A DNA stretch of 64,000 nt from Siphonodentalium dalli (GCA_032622095.1 CP136061.1:13037287-13101286); one strand, 5' to 3'. Positions 21,466 to 33,660 are shown, numbered from the stretch's first letter. Notes: a model not told the origin generated them from the letters alone. Program-made: numbers and translations.

Positions 21466-21687
21466 TACAGTAATGCTCTATATAATCAACTCCTTAACCA
21501 CAGCAGAATTATGGGTAACTTTTCAGGATTTAGTCGGAAATATGGCTTGTTGCCATTCATCGGAAAGCTCTCGCCGAGCGCTTTCCGATGAATGGCAACA
21601 AGCCATATTTCCGACCAAATCCTGAAAAGTTACCCACAATTCTGCTGTGTTTAGTTTAAGGAGTCGATTACTTAGGGCATTACTGTA
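21466..21687. mobile_element. Family A MITE, intact
   Basis: TACAGTAATGCTCTATATAA to 'ttagggcattactgta'. The right arm carries a small insertion ('tgtgtttagtttaaggagtc'). Confidence 0.87.
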
Positions 21688-21696
21688 ACTGTAAGA

Positions 21697-21819
21697 AGGC
21701 CTGAGAGTTTGGTCCCCAGAAGGTGAAGTTAGTGACTTTACCCTGCAGGCTAGCATAACCAATTTCATCCTCTGGGGACCTCATTCTGCAAATTCCAGAC
21801 ACACTATTACCTGACTTGA
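21697..21819. mobile_element. Family B MITE, single terminal palindrome
   Basis: 'ggtccccagaaggtgaagtt' then the inverse 'catcctctggggacctcatt', with tail 'ccagacacactattacctga'. Diverged from other copies. Confidence 0.7.
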
Positions 21820-21827
21820 GTTAATGT

Positions 21828-22276
21828 CTTCATCAAGCCAGCAAATAGCGTGTCTGTCATTTGCAGAATGAGGTCCCCAGAGGGTGAATTTAGTGATGCT
21901 ATACCGCATAACGGGCTAGCATCACTAAATTCACCCTCTGGGGACCTCATTCTGCTTAGGCCCTCAACTGCTATGGCAAACCTAGGATCAGATTGAAGTT
22001 CCCCAGTTGAAGTTGGTGATGATCACCCATTGGGCACCTCGATTATGTATTTTATCTTCTGCAAATTAGGGAATATAGAAACTTCCCAAAAGGGAAATGT
22101 AACTAAAAACAATATTAATTTGATACAATAGATACTTCCCAGAAGATGAGGCCTAAGCAGAATGAGGTCACAGAGGGTGAATTTAGTGATGCTAGCCCGC
22201 TATGCGGGATAGTATCACTAAATTCACCCTCTGGGGACCTCATTCTGCAATGACAGACACCCTATTTCCTGACTTG
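21828..22276. mobile_element. Family B MITE, full-length subtype 2
   Basis: Left palindrome about 21866-21957, middle 'gttgaagttggtgatgatca', right palindrome about 22158-22246, tail 'agacaccctatttcctgact'. Follows the previous family B fragment by a few bases. 'gagttaatgtcttcat' occurs on both sides (21818 and 22276), which may mark its target. Confidence 0.82.
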
Positions 22277-22302
22277 AGTTAATGTCTTCATAGCATTTAA
22301 AG

Positions 22303-22359
22303 TTTAACCCTTTCATGACTGGAGCTTCCTGAAATTTTGAGAAAAACCCTGTGTCAATG
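22303..22359. mobile_element. TTAA end fragment (family H)
   Basis: TTAACCCTTTCATGACTGGA then 'gcttcctgaaattttgag'. The inverse end is at 31386-31428 and 31503-31532 ('gaagctccagtcat(t/c)gaaggg' plus TTAA). Interrupted by a family A element at 22360. Confidence 0.6.
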
Positions 22360-22494
22360 TACAGTAATCGACCTCTTAACCACAGCCGAGAGCTTTCCGA
22401 TGAATGGCAACAAGCCATATTTCCGACTAAATCCTGAAAAGTTACCCATAATTCTGCTGTAGTTTAAGAGTCGATAAATTAGAGCATTACTGTA
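22360..22494. mobile_element. Family A MITE, left arm mostly deleted
   Basis: TACAGTAATCGACC then 'tcttaaccacagc' joined directly to 'cgagagctttccgatgaatg'. The right arm is complete to 'agagcattactgta'. The hairpin cannot form over most of its length. Confidence 0.82.
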
Positions 22495-22557
22495 TATGCG
22501 AGTCTCCCATAGGCAGCCATAGGGAGAAATTTCTACTGGATAAAATATAAGAGACAA

Positions 22558-25500
22558 TTAAAGGGGTAGGTACTGTACACTAAATCCGGCCATTCATGGG
22601 ACCATCTCCTTTTATACTCAACAGAATATATGCAACAAATGAATGAATTTGAGTCATGGATTAGTACAAAATACACTCATGTGCTCTATGAACGATACAA
22701 ACAACATGGCAATTATAATGAAAATGAATTTATGACTGGAGTCATTAATTCCTTTTCATTATAATTACAATGTTTTTTTTGCATTGTTCATAGAGCAATC
22801 GAGTGTATTTTGCATTAATCAATGGCTCAAATTCACTCATTTGTTGTATATATTCTGAGTATAAAAGTACATGGTCCCATACATGTAAATGGCCGGATTT
22901 AGTGTACTGTGATTACCCCTTTAATGGCCAGAGTTAGTGTACTGTGATTACCCCTTTAATGGCCGGAGTTAGTGTACTGTGAGTACCCCTTTAATGCTGG
23001 ATTTAGTGTACAGTGGGTACCCCTTTAATGGCCGGATTTAGTGTACTGTGATTACCCCTTTAATGGCTGGATTTAGTGTACTGTGATTACCCCTTTAATG
23101 GCCAGATTTAGTGTACAGTGAGTACCCCTTTAATGGCCGGAGTTAGTGTACTGTGAGTACCCCTTTAATGGCCGGAGTTAGTGTACTGTGAGTACCCCTT
23201 TAATGACCGGATTTAGTGTACAGTGAGTACCCCTTTAATGGCCGGAGTTAGTGTACTGTGAGTACCCCTTTAATGGCCGGAGTTAGTGTACTGTGAGTAC
23301 CCCTTTAATGGCCGGATTTAGTGTACTGTGATTACCGCTTTAATGGCCGGAGTTAGTATACTGTGAGTACCCCTTTAATGGACGGAGTTAGTGTACTGTG
23401 AGTACCCCTTTAATGGCCGGATTTAGTGTACTGTGAGTACCCCTTTAATGGTCAGATTTAGTGTACTGTGAGTACCCCTTTAATGGCCGGAGTTAGTGTA
23501 CAGTGAGTACACCTTTAATGGTCGGAGTTAGTGTACTGTGATTACCCCTTTAATGGCAGGATTTAGTGTACTGTGATTACCCCTTTAATGGCCGGAGTTA
23601 GTGTACTGTGAGTATCCCTTTAATGACCGGATTTAGTGTACAGTACCCCTTTAATGGCCGGAGTTAGTGTACTGTGAGTACCCCTTTAATGGCCGGATTT
23701 AGTGTACTGTGAGTACCCCTTTAATGACCGGATTTAGTGTACAGTGAGTACCCCTTTAATGGCCGGATTTAGTGTACAGTGAGTACACCTTTAATGGTCG
23801 GAGTTAGTGTACTGTGATTACCCCTTTAATGGCTGGATTTAGTGTACTGTGATTACCCCTTTAATGGCCAGATTTAGTGTACAGTGAGTACCCCTTTAAT
23901 GGCCGGAGTTAGTGTACTGTGAGTACCCCTTTAATGGCCGGAGTTAGTGTACTGTGAGTACCCCTTTAATGACCGGATTTAGTGTACAGTGAGTACCCCT
24001 TTAATGGCCGGAGTTAGTGTACTGTGAGTACCCTTTAATGGCCGGAGTTAGTGTACTGTGAGTACCCATTTAATGGCCGGATTTAGTGTACTGTGATTAC
24101 CCCTTTAATGGCCGGAGTTAGTGTACTGTGAGTACCCCTTTAATGGACGGAGTTAGTGTACTGTGAGTACCCCTTTAATGGCCGGATTTAGTGTACTGTG
24201 AGTACCCCTTTAATGGCCGGATTTAGTGTACTGTGAGTACCCCTTTAATGGCCGGAGTTAGTGTACAGTGAGTACACCTTTAATGGTCGGAGTTAGTGTA
24301 CTGTGATTACCCCTTTAATGGCAGGATTTAGTGTACTGTGAGTACCCCTTTAATGGCCAGAGTTAGTGTACTGTGAGTACCCCTTTAATGACCGGATTTA
24401 GTGTACAGTACCCCTTTAATGGCCGGAGTTAGTGTACTGTGAGTACCCCTTTAATGGCCGGATTTAGTGTACTGTGAGTACCCCTTTAATGGCCGGAGTT
24501 AGTGTACTATGAGTACCCCTTTAATGACCGGATTTAGTGTACAGTACCCCTTTAATGGCCGGAGTTAGTGTACTGTGAGTACCCCTTTAATGGCTGGAGT
24601 TAGTGTACTGTGAGTACCCCTTTAATGACCGGATTTAGTGTACAGTGAGTACCCCTTTAATGGCCGGATTTAGTGTACAGTGAGTACACCTTTAATGGTC
24701 GGAGTTAGTGTACTGTGATTACCCCTTTAATGGCAGGATTTAGTGTAATGTGAGTACCCCTTTAATGGCCGGAGTTAGTGTACTGTGAGCACCTCTTTAA
24801 TGGCAGGATTTAGTGTACTGTGAGTACACCTTTAATGGCCGGATTTAGTGTACTGTGAGTACCCCTTTAATGGTCGAAGTTAGTGTACTGTGATTACCCC
24901 TTTAATGGCCGGATTTAGTGTACTGTGAGTACCCCTTTAATGGCCGGAGTTAGTGTACTGTGAGTACCCCTTTAATGACCGGTTTTGTGTACTGTGAGTA
25001 CACCTTTAATGACCGGATTTAGTGTACTGTGAGTACCCCTTTAATGGCCGGAGTTAGTGTACTGTGAGTACCCCTTTAATGGTCGGAGTTAGTGTACTGT
25101 GAGTAGCCCTTTAATGACCGGATTTAGTGTACTGTGAGTACACCTTTAATGACCGGATTTAGTGTACTGTGAGTACCCCTTTAATGACCGGATTTAGTGT
25201 ACTGTGAGTACCCCTTTAATGATCGGAGTTAGTGTGCTGTGAGTACACCTTTAATGACCGGATTTAGTGTACTGTGAGTACCCCTTTAATGGCCGGTATT
25301 AGTGTACTGTGAGTACCCCTTTAATGGCAGGATTTAGTGTACTGTGAGTATCCCTTTAATGGCTGGATTTAGTGTACTGTGAGTACCCCTTTAATGACCG
25401 GAGTTAGTGTACTGTGAGTACACCTTTAATGGCCGGATTTAGTGTACTGTGAGTACACCTTTAATGGCCGGATTTAGTGTACTGTGAGTACCCCTTTAAT

Positions 25501-28500
25501 GGTCGGAGTTAGTGTACTGTGAGTACACCTTTAATGACCGGATTTAGTGTACTGTGAGTATCCCTTTAATGGTCGGAGTTAGTGTACTGTGAGTACCCCT
25601 TTAATGGCAGGATTTAGTGTACTGTGAGTATCCCTTTAATGGCTGGATTTAGTGTACTGTGAGTACACCTTTAATGACCGGAGTTAGTGTACTGTGAGTA
25701 CACCTTTAATGGCCGGATTTAGTGTACTGTGAGTACACCTTTAATGGCCGGATTTAGTGTACTGTGAGTACCCCTTTAATGGTCGGAGTTAGTGTACTGT
25801 GATTACCCCTTTAATGGCAGGATTTAGTGTACTGTGAGTACCCCTTTAATGGCCGGAGTTAGTGTACTGTGAGTACCCCTTTAATGACCGGATTTAGTGT
25901 ACTGTGAGTACACCTTTAATGGCCGGAGTTAGTGTACTGTGAGTACCCCTTTAATGGCCGGGGTTAGTGTACGTGAGTACCCCTTTAATGACCAGATTTA
26001 GTGTACAGTACCCCTTTAATGACCGGATTTAGTGTACTGTGAGTACCCCTTTAATGGCTGGAGTTAGTGTACTGTGAGTACCCCTTTAATGACCGGAGTT
26101 AGTGTAGTGTGAGTACCCCTTTAATGGTCGGATTTAGTGTACTGTGGGTACCCCTTTAATGACCGGTGTTAGTGTACTGTGAGTACCCCTTTAATGACCG
26201 GGGTAGTGTACTGTGAGTACCCCTTTAATGACCGGAGTTAGTGTACAGTGAGTACCCCTTTAATGGCCGGATTTAGTGTACTGTGAGTACCCCTTTAATG
26301 GCCGGATTTAGTGTACAGTGAGTACCCCTTTAATGACTGGATTAGTGTACTGTGAGTACCCCTTTAATGGCTGGAGTTAGTGTACTGTGAGTACCCCTTT
26401 AATGACCGGAGTTAGTGTACTGTGAGTACCCCTTTAATGACCGGAGTTAGTGTACTGTGAGTACCCATTTAATGGTCGGATTTAGTGTACTGTGAGTACC
26501 CCTTTAATGGCCGGAGTTAGTGTACTGTGAGTACCCCTTTAATGGCCGGATTTAGTGTACTGAGTACCCATTTAATGGTCGGATTTAGTGTACAGTGAGT
26601 ACCCCTTTAATGGCCGGAGTTAGTGTACTGTGAGTACCCATTTAATGGCTGGATTTAGTGTACTGTGAGTACCCCTTTAATGGCCGGAGTTAGTGTACTG
26701 TGAGTACCCCTTTAATGACCGGAGTTAGTGTACAGTGAGTACCCCTTTAATGGCCGGATTTAGTGTACTGTGAGTACCCCTTTAATGGCCGGATTTAGTG
26801 TACAGTGAGTACCCCTTTAATGACTGGAGTTAGTGTACTGTGAGTACCCCTTTAATGGCTGGAGTTAGTGTACTGTGAGTACCCCTTTAATGACCGGAGT
26901 TAGTGTACTGTGAGTACCCCTTTAATGACCGGAGTTAGTGTACTGTGAGTACCCATTTAATGGTCGGATTTAGTGTACAGTGAGTACCCCTTTAATGGCC
27001 GGAGTTAGTGTACTGTGAGTACCCCTTTAATGGCCGGATTTAGTGTACTGAATACCCATTTAATGGTCGGATTTAGTGTACAGTGAGTACCCCTTTAGTG
27101 GCCGGAGTTAGTGTACTGTGAGTACCCATTTAATGGCTGGATTTAGTGTACTGTGAGTACCCCTTTAATGGCCGGAGTTAGTGTACTGTGAGTACCCCTT
27201 TAATGGCCGGATTTAGTGTACTGTGAGTACCCCTTTAATGGCCGGATTTAGTGTACTGTGAGTACCCCTTTAATGGACGGAGTTAGTGTACTGTGAGTAC
27301 CCCTTTAATGGCCGGATTTAGTGTACTGTGAGTACCCCTTTAATGACCGGAGTTAGTGTACTGTGAGTACCCCTTTAATGGATGGATTTAGTGTACTGTG
27401 AGTACCCCTTTAATGACCGGAGTTAGTGTACTGTGAGTACCCCTTTAATGGCCGGAGTTAGTGTACTGTGAGTACCCCTTTAATGGCCGGAGTTAGTGTA
27501 CTGTGAGTACCCCTTTAATGGCCGGATTTAGTGTACAGTGAGTACCCCTTTAATGGCTGGAGTTAGTGTACTGTGAGTACCCCTTTAATTGCCGGATTTA
27601 GTGTACAGTACCCCTTTAATGGCCATAGTTAGTGTACAGTACCCCTTTAATGGCCAGAGTTAGTGTACAGTGAGTACCCCTTTAATGGCCGGAGATAGTG
27701 TACTGTGAGTACCCCTTTAATGGCCGGAGATAGTGTACTGTGGGTACCCCTTTAATGGCCGGATTTAGTGTACAGTGAGTACCCCTTTAATGGCTGGAGT
27801 TAGTGTACTGTGAGTACCCCTTTAATGGCCGGATTTAGTGTACTGTGAGTACCCCTTTAATGGCTGGATTTAGTGTACTGTGAGTACCCCTTTAATGGCC
27901 GGATTTAGTGTACTGTGAGTACCCCTTTAATGGCCGGAGTTAGTGTACTGTGGGTACCCCTTTAATGGCCGGAGTTAGTGTACTGTGAGTACCCCTTTAA
28001 TGGCCGAAGATAGTGTACTGTGAGTACCCCTTTAATGGCCGGAGTTAGTGTACTGTGAGTACCCCTTTAATGGCCGGAGTTAGTGTACTGTGAGTACCCC
28101 TTTAATGGCCGGATTTAGTGTACTGTGAGTACCCCTTTAATGGCCGGAGTTAGTGTACTGTGAGTACCCCTTTAATGGCCGGAGTTAGTGTACTGTGAGT
28201 ACCCCTTTAATGGCCGGATTTAGTGTACTGTGAGTACCCCTTTAATGGCCGGATTTAGTGTACTGTGAGTACCCCTTTAATGGCAGGATTTAGTGTACTG
28301 TGAGTACCCCTTTAATGGTCGGATTTAGTGTACTGTGAGTACCCCTTTAATGGCCGGATTTAGTGTACTGTGAGTACCCCTTTAATGGCCGGAGTTAGTT
28401 TACTGTGAGTACCCCTTTATTGACCAGATTTAGTGTACAGTACCCCTTTAATGACCGGATTTAGTGTACAGTACCCCTTTAATGGCCGGATTTAGTGTAC

Positions 28501-28816
28501 TGTGAGTACCCCTTTAATGGCCGGAGTTAGTGTACTGTGAGTACCCCTTTAATGGCTGGAGTTAGTGTACTGTGAGTACCCCTTTAATGGCCGGATTTAG
28601 TGTACTGTGAGTACCCCTTTAATGACCAGATTTAGTGTACAGTACCCCTTTAATGACCGGATTTAGTGTACAGTACCCCTTTAATGGCCGGATTTAGTGT
28701 ACTGTGAGTACCCCTTTAATGACCGGATTTAGTGTACAGTACCCCTTTAATGACCGGATTTAGTGTACAGTACCCCTTTAATGGCCGGATTTAGTGTACT
28801 GTGAGTACCCCTTTAA
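22558..28816. mobile_element. TTAA-bounded MITE with its right terminus expanded into a satellite
   Basis: Left end TTAAAGGGGTAGGTACTGTA then 'cactaaatccggcc'. The right arm at about 22892-22924 is the inverse, 'ggccggatttagtgtactgt' plus 'gattacccctttaa'. These close a 367-bp palindromic MITE (22558-22924). From 22925 to 28816 the same 35-bp right terminus is repeated about 168 times, ending in a final TTAA before 'gaaccaag'. TTAA therefore bounds both the basic MITE and the whole 6.26-kb structure. No coding frame. Confidence 0.85.
22925..28816. repeat. 35-bp satellite, about 168 units
   Basis: Unit 'tggccggatttagtgtactg' plus 'tgagtacccctttaa' (35 bp). Each unit ends in TTAA. Recurrent variants are atttag/agttag, tact/taca, gagt/gatt, cccc/cacc, and a short form that skips 'gtgagt' (about 30 bp). 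Variant order is repeated with a period of about 766 bp (23065 and 23831; 23381 and 24146; 23508 and 24274) and another of about 486 bp (26335 and 26821), showing block duplication of multi-unit stretches. Confidence 0.95.
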
Positions 28817-29454
28817 GAACCAAGTAAATACTCATTGATGAGTAGTTTAATAACATATTTTATTTGTTCATAAATTGATTTATGATAAAAGGGATTGGAG
28901 GACAAGTGCTATAATTACTTAATATACATTGTACCCTCCTCTCCCTAGTATAATACACTGACAAATGATAACACTGAAGACGAACAAACACTAGGTATAT
29001 AATATACATACACATAATGAACAATATATGAAAAATAAACAGAATGGCGATTGTGGAGTAGAATCGGAAGTTCAGTACAGAGACGAGATGGGACGAGTGT
29101 GTGTATGCTTCATCAACACGTCGGTGATCATTCCCGTGCAACAAGTAAAAATACGATAGTACAGGCATGTATCAATTATTCAGTGCCTTAACAGGGGCAT
29201 AACTGGGATATATATTACACAGGAAACAAGGTACAAACATAGAATATATTCTATTATAAGTCGATTTTAAGTGTAAAATGGCATGGTCAAAGTGTTAGGT
29301 TCTCTTAAATCGACTGGAATCTCTAATATACGAGTGTACAGCCTTAAAAATATCACGATTCTCAGTATCAATACACGAGTGTACAGCCTTAAAAATATCA
29401 CTATTCTCAGTATAAGTTAATTCGGGTTTCCCATAAAGAAATATGTCTACAGAG
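28817..29454. other. Unassigned stretch with one 59-bp duplication
   Basis: 'acgagtgtacagccttaaaa' plus 'atatcac(g/t)attctcagtat' occurs twice at about 29330-29400. The minus-strand frame at 28860-29168 (102 codons) is rich in hydrophobic residues but matches no family I recognise. No gene call. Confidence 0.45.
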
Positions 29455-29919
29455 TTAACCCTTTACCCAACAAAACGGCCAAAAACGCCCAAATAAAGCT
29501 TCAACAGTCTAAAATATCTTCGGTCTGTCTCAATAACACCATACAAATATGGATATTATTGGAACTGGTTCATTGACCACATTGTGATGGTTACAGTTAT
29601 GCCCTGTGCCAATGCATTCTCTTATATATGCGAGTCGACCATAGGTCGCCTCGCATATATAAGAGAATGCATTGGCCTAAAAAAAATCTTTTTTTAACAC
29701 TTTTTACCATTTTTTCTTACATTCTTTAACAATTTTATAATTTAATCTTACATTTTTTAACAATTTTTATAATATTTTTCTACATTCTTTGACAATTTTA
29801 TCATTTTTAATATGTGTTAAGCCAATGCATTCTCTTATAAATGCGAGGCGACCTATGGTCGACTCGCATATATAAGAGAATGAATTGGCACAGGGCCGTT
29901 CTGTTGGGTAACGGGTTAA
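29455..29919. mobile_element. Family C TTAA MITE, complete
   Basis: TTAA at 29455-29458 and 29916-29919. Cores at about 29606-29674 and 29821-29889. The middle has a triplication of 'ttctta/tcattctttaacaat' type segments (29710-29800). The right arm has 'gggtaacgggttaa', a point change in the terminal repeat. Confidence 0.87.
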
Positions 29920-30035
29920 TATTATATTGCATGAGATTATTATTGAGTCTTAGCCAAGATTCGGCATAATGGTTACATTCAAAGAAAAAATGATTAGCAT
30001 TTTCTTCCCGGATGCCACACGAGTAGTGCCACCCG

Positions 30036-30110
30036 TAGGTAATGTTCAGATAATAAGTTCAATAAACGACAACTCACTGTGATAGCGGTATGTAACATAC
30101 AATCAAATTT
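30036..30110. mobile_element. Chimeric scrap of families D and F
   Basis: 'gtaatgttcagataataagt' (family D) followed by 'ctgtgatagcggtatgtaac' and 'atacaatcaaatttgc', which is the inner end of family F as at 31548-31585. Leads into the LINE remnant. Confidence 0.5.
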
Positions 30111-30124
30111 GCAAAGAAATAGAG

Positions 30125-30537
30125 TTAATAACATGAACAAACACGCAAAAGCTAAAGTTGAATAACATTTAGATGAAAGAATTAATGACTCGCCATCATC
30201 TAGAGACTTCTGGCAAATCATCAATTATCTTCTGAATGAAAAGAAAACAAATAAAATACCACCGCTTCATTCGGCTAATAGCAAAGTCATATCAAATTAA
30301 TGGAGTTTCATACGCTAGCAATGACATCGATAAAGCTAGACTGCCCAACGCAAACTTTATCCAAAATTCATCTATAAAAGATATAGGACAAAAACTACCA
30401 GATGCGACAGTAAACTTACTGATATTCCCATTAATCAAAAACCTCAAAACAAATAAAGCTCAGGGCCACGATGGAATTAATGCTAAAATGTTGAAAGGAA
30501 CAGCAGCTATTGCTATGAAAATAAATATCAAATAGAG
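30125..30537 (+). pseudogene. LINE reverse-transcriptase remnant, frameshifted
   Basis: This is a short piece of a non-LTR retrotransposon polymerase. In one frame (about 30179-30298) it reads SPSSRDFWQIINYLLNEKKT, then NKIPPLHSANSKVISN, then a stop, which is the stretch just before an RT domain in jockey/CR1-like elements. After a shift and loss of sequence, another frame (to 30535) gives IKNLKTNKAQGHDGINAKML, matching the conserved 'LK.NKA.G.DGI.A..LK' start of the RT domain. The catalytic YxDD region is absent. Two frames, an internal stop and about 130 codons in total mark it as dead. I judge the family by motif only. Confidence 0.72.
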
Positions 30538-30559
30538 TTTCATATGGTAGTTTACCAGG

Positions 30560-30790
30560 CTTAACCCTTTCATGACAGTAGCAGAGCTGGTGCAGCATTA
30601 AAGATCACATGCCAGTGCATTCTCTTATATATGCTTATATATATATGCATAAGAGAATGCACTGGCTTACAAGGTCGAAGTCAACATTGTTAGGCCGATG
30701 TATTCTCTTATATATGCTTATATATACATAGAATGCACTGGCTTACAAGGTCGAAGTCAACATTGTTAGGCCGATGTATTCTCTTATATA
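30560..30790. repeat. Family G TTAA end plus degenerate palindromic core pairs
   Basis: TTAACCCTTTCATGACAGTA then 'gcagagctggtgcagcatta'. Next come two copies of 'cagtgcattctcttatatat' / 'gaatgcactggcttac' type palindromes (30611-30667 and 30693-30745) and 'aaggtcgaagtcaacattgt' twice. These are diverged relatives of the family C core (CAGTGCATTC for CAATGCATTC). Confidence 0.6.
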
Positions 30791-31230
30791 AAAGGCTTAA
30801 AATACATGTAGTGTGTCTGTCATTCGCAGAATGAGGTCCCCAGAGGGTGAATTTAGTTATTCTACCTGCATAATGGGTTAGCATCACTAAATTCACCCTC
30901 TGGGACCTCATTCTGCTTAGCACTCATCTTCCGAGAAGTATCTATAGTCTCAAATTAACTTTGTTTTTAGTTATTTTTTCCCTTCTGATCAGTTTCTATA
31001 TCCCCTAATTTGCACAAGATAAAATTCATAATCGAGGTGACTGATGGGTGAATATCAACAACTTCAACTGGGAAACTTCAATCTGATCCTAGCAGTTCAT
31101 GGGCCTAAGCAGAATTAGGTCCTTAGAGCGTGAATTTGGTGACACTATCCCACTGTGCGGATAAGTGTAACTAAATTCACCCTCTGGGAACCTCATTCTG
31201 CAATGACAGACAGACAATTTCAAGGCTTGT
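30784..31230. mobile_element. Family B MITE, full-length subtype 2, inverted
   Basis: 'aaggcttaaaatacatgtag' to 'acaatttcaaggcttg'. It is the inverse of the copy at 13833-14281, sharing small differences such as 'gttattctacctgcataatg'. The two copies are therefore recent relatives. Confidence 0.82.
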
Positions 31231-31235
31231 TTGGC

Positions 31236-31532
31236 CAATGTATTCTCTTATATATGCGAGGCTCCCTGTGGTAAGCCTGAGGCCTCCTGATTTGTAAGCT
31301 AATATTGTTAGGCAAATCTATTCTCTTATATATGTGAGGCTCCTATGGGAGACTCGCATATATAAGAGAATGCATTGGCACAGGGTTTTGGCAAAATTTC
31401 AGGAAGCTCCAGTCATTGAAGGGTTAAACTACCCTTATGGAGCCCCTCACAGACGTGAGCAGATGACACTCAGCAATACATGCTGTCACCTGTATGGGGC
31501 TCCCTACAGGAAGCTCCAGTCATCGAAGGGTT
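31236..31532. repeat. Degenerate palindromic core and family H ends
   Basis: 'atgtattctcttatatatgc' followed by 'gaggctccctgtggtaagcc', then a second core (31316-31380), 'cacagggttttggcaaaatt', and two family H ends with 'gaagctccagtcatcgaagg' plus TTAA (31428 and 31532). Between them is 'gagcccctcacagacgtgag', an inverted partner of 'tatggggctccctacagg'. Confidence 0.55.
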
Positions 31533-31544
31533 AACAAACAAGTT

Positions 31545-31840
31545 ATTGTGATAGTGGTATGTAACATACAATCAAATTTGCGACTATAAAATGGTTTTAC
31601 CAGACTTACGCTTTCTCCCTTATTCAATTATCTCTTTGACGTACATTCAATAATAAGGTTTGTCTCGGCGATAAACAGTATCGTGTACATATAAATTAAA
31701 GTCGTTCATGTCATCTTGTACATATAAATTAAAGTCGTTCATGTCATAGTCATTATAGAAGAATGATAATAAGGTTTGTCTCGGTGATAAATAAAAGTCT
31801 TTCGTGTCATAGTCAAATAATATGGAGGAAGATATAAATT
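31545..31840. mobile_element. Family F body, inverted copy
   Basis: 'gtgatagtggtatgtaacat' through 'ggtttgtctcggcgataaac' and 'aaagtcgttcatgtcat' is the inverse of 6430-6660. 'tgtacatataaattaaagtc' is duplicated here. It leads into the 44-bp and 50-bp arrays. Confidence 0.7.
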
Positions 31841-32215
31841 ATAAAAGGGTCAGGGGTCAGGCAGGAATGAGTTATTAATAAATTATAAAAGGGTCAGGGG
31901 ACAGGCAGGAATGAGTTATTAATAAATTATGAAGGGGTCAGGGGTCAGGCAGGAACGAGTTATTAATAAATTATGAAGGGGTCAGGGGTCAGGCAGGAAT
32001 GAGTTATTAATAAATTATGAAGGGGTCAGGGGTCAGGCAGGAATGAGTTATTAATAAATTATAAAAGGGTCAGGGGTCAGGCAGGAATGAGTTATTAATA
32101 AATTATGAAGGGGTCAGGCGTCAGGCAGGAATGAGCTATTAATAAATTATGAAGGAGTCAGGAGCCAGGCAGGAACGAGTTATTAATAAATTATGAAGGG
32201 GTCAGGCGTCAGGCA
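31841..32215. repeat. 44-bp minisatellite, about 8.5 units
   Basis: Unit 'ataaaagggtcaggggtcag' plus 'gcaggaatgagttattaata' plus 'aatt' (44 bp), with the variant 'atgaagggg'. About three units of the same kind (inverted) are at 6290-6420. Confidence 0.9.
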
Positions 32216-33660
32216 GGAATGGATAAATATTCTATCAGAATGTTAAATTCTGAAGGGGTCGGGTAGGAATAGATACACATTCTATCAGAATGTTAAATTC
32301 TGAAGGATTCAGGCAGGATTGGATAAATATTCTATCAGAATGTTAAATTCTGAAGGGGTCGGGTAGGAATTGATACACATTCTATCAGAATGTTAAATTC
32401 TGAAGGATTCAGGCAGGATTGGATAAATGTTCTATCAGAATGTTAAGTGCTGAAGGAGTCGGTCAGGAATGGATACACATTCTATCAGAATGTTAAATTC
32501 TGAAGGGGTCGGGTAGGAATGGATACACATTCTATCAGAATGTTAAATTCTGAAGGATTCAGGCAGGATTGGATAAATATTCTATCAGAATGTTAAATTC
32601 TGAAGGGGTCGGGTAGGAATTGATACACATTCTATCAGAATGTTAAATTCTGAAGGATTCAGGCAGGATTGGATAAATGTTCTATCAGAATGTTAAGTGC
32701 TGAAGGAGTCGGTCAGGAATGGATACACATTCTATCAGAATGTTAAATTCTGAAGGGGTCGGGTAGGAATGGATACACATTCTATCAGAATGTTAAATTC
32801 TGAAGGGGTCGGGTAGGAATGGATACACATTCTATCAGAATGTTAAATTCTGAAGGGGTCGGGTAGGAATGGATACACATTCTATCAGAATGTTAAATTC
32901 TGAAGGGGTCGGGTAGGAATGGATACACATTCTATCAGAATGTTAAATTCTGAAGGATTCAGGCAGGATTGGATAAATATTCTATCAGAATGTTAAATTC
33001 TGAAGGGGTCGGGTAGGAATTGATACACATTCTATCAGAATGTTAAATTCTGAAGGATTCAGGCAGGATTGGATAAATGTTCTATCAGAATGTTAAGTGC
33101 TGAAGGAGTCGGTCAGGAATGGATACACATTCTATCAGAATGTTAAATTCTGAAGGGGTCGGGTAGGAATGGATACACATTCTATCAGAATGTTAAGTGC
33201 TGAAGGAGTCGGTCAGGAATGGATACACATTCTATCAGAATGTTAAATTCTGAAGGGGTCGGGTAGGAATGGATACACATTCTATCAGAATGTTAAATTC
33301 TGAAGGGGTCGGGTAGGAATGGATACACATTCTATCAGAATGTTAAATTCTGAAGGGGTCGGGTAGGAATGGATACACATTCTATCAGAATGTTAAGTGC
33401 TGAAGGAGTCGGTCAGGAATGGATACACATTCTATCAGAATGTTAAGTGCTGAAGGAGTCGGTCAGGAATGGATACAAATTCTATCAGAATGTTAAATTC
33501 TGAAGGGGTCGGGTAGGAATGGATACACATTCTATCAGAATGTTAAGTGCTGAAGGAGTCGGTCAGGAATGGATACACATTCTATCAGAATGTTAAGTGC
33601 TGAAGGAGTCGGTCAGGAATGGATACAAATTCTATCAGAATGTTAAATTCTGAAGGATTT
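32216..33660. repeat. 50-bp minisatellite with one TTAA per unit, about 29 units
   Basis: Unit 'ttaaattctgaaggggtcgg' plus 'gtaggaatggatacacattc' plus 'tatcagaatg' (50 bp). The piece TTAACATTCTGATAGAATGT (inverse) is the terminal repeat of family F at 6268. Variants 'ggattcaggcaggatt' and 'aagtgctgaaggagtcggtc' recur in blocks of four units (for example 32281-32480 and 32541-32720), indicating duplication of multi-unit blocks. Confidence 0.93.

Noticed and set aside
22925-28816. CRISPR-like array
   Set aside because: Units are directly contiguous with no unique spacers, unit variants are shared across the array, and the context is eukaryotic transposon DNA.
28860-29168. 102-codon minus frame as a membrane protein
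   Set aside because: Hydrophobic stretches come from AT-rich DNA. No homologous motif, no splice or start signals, and a single frame of that length is expected by chance in 64 kb.
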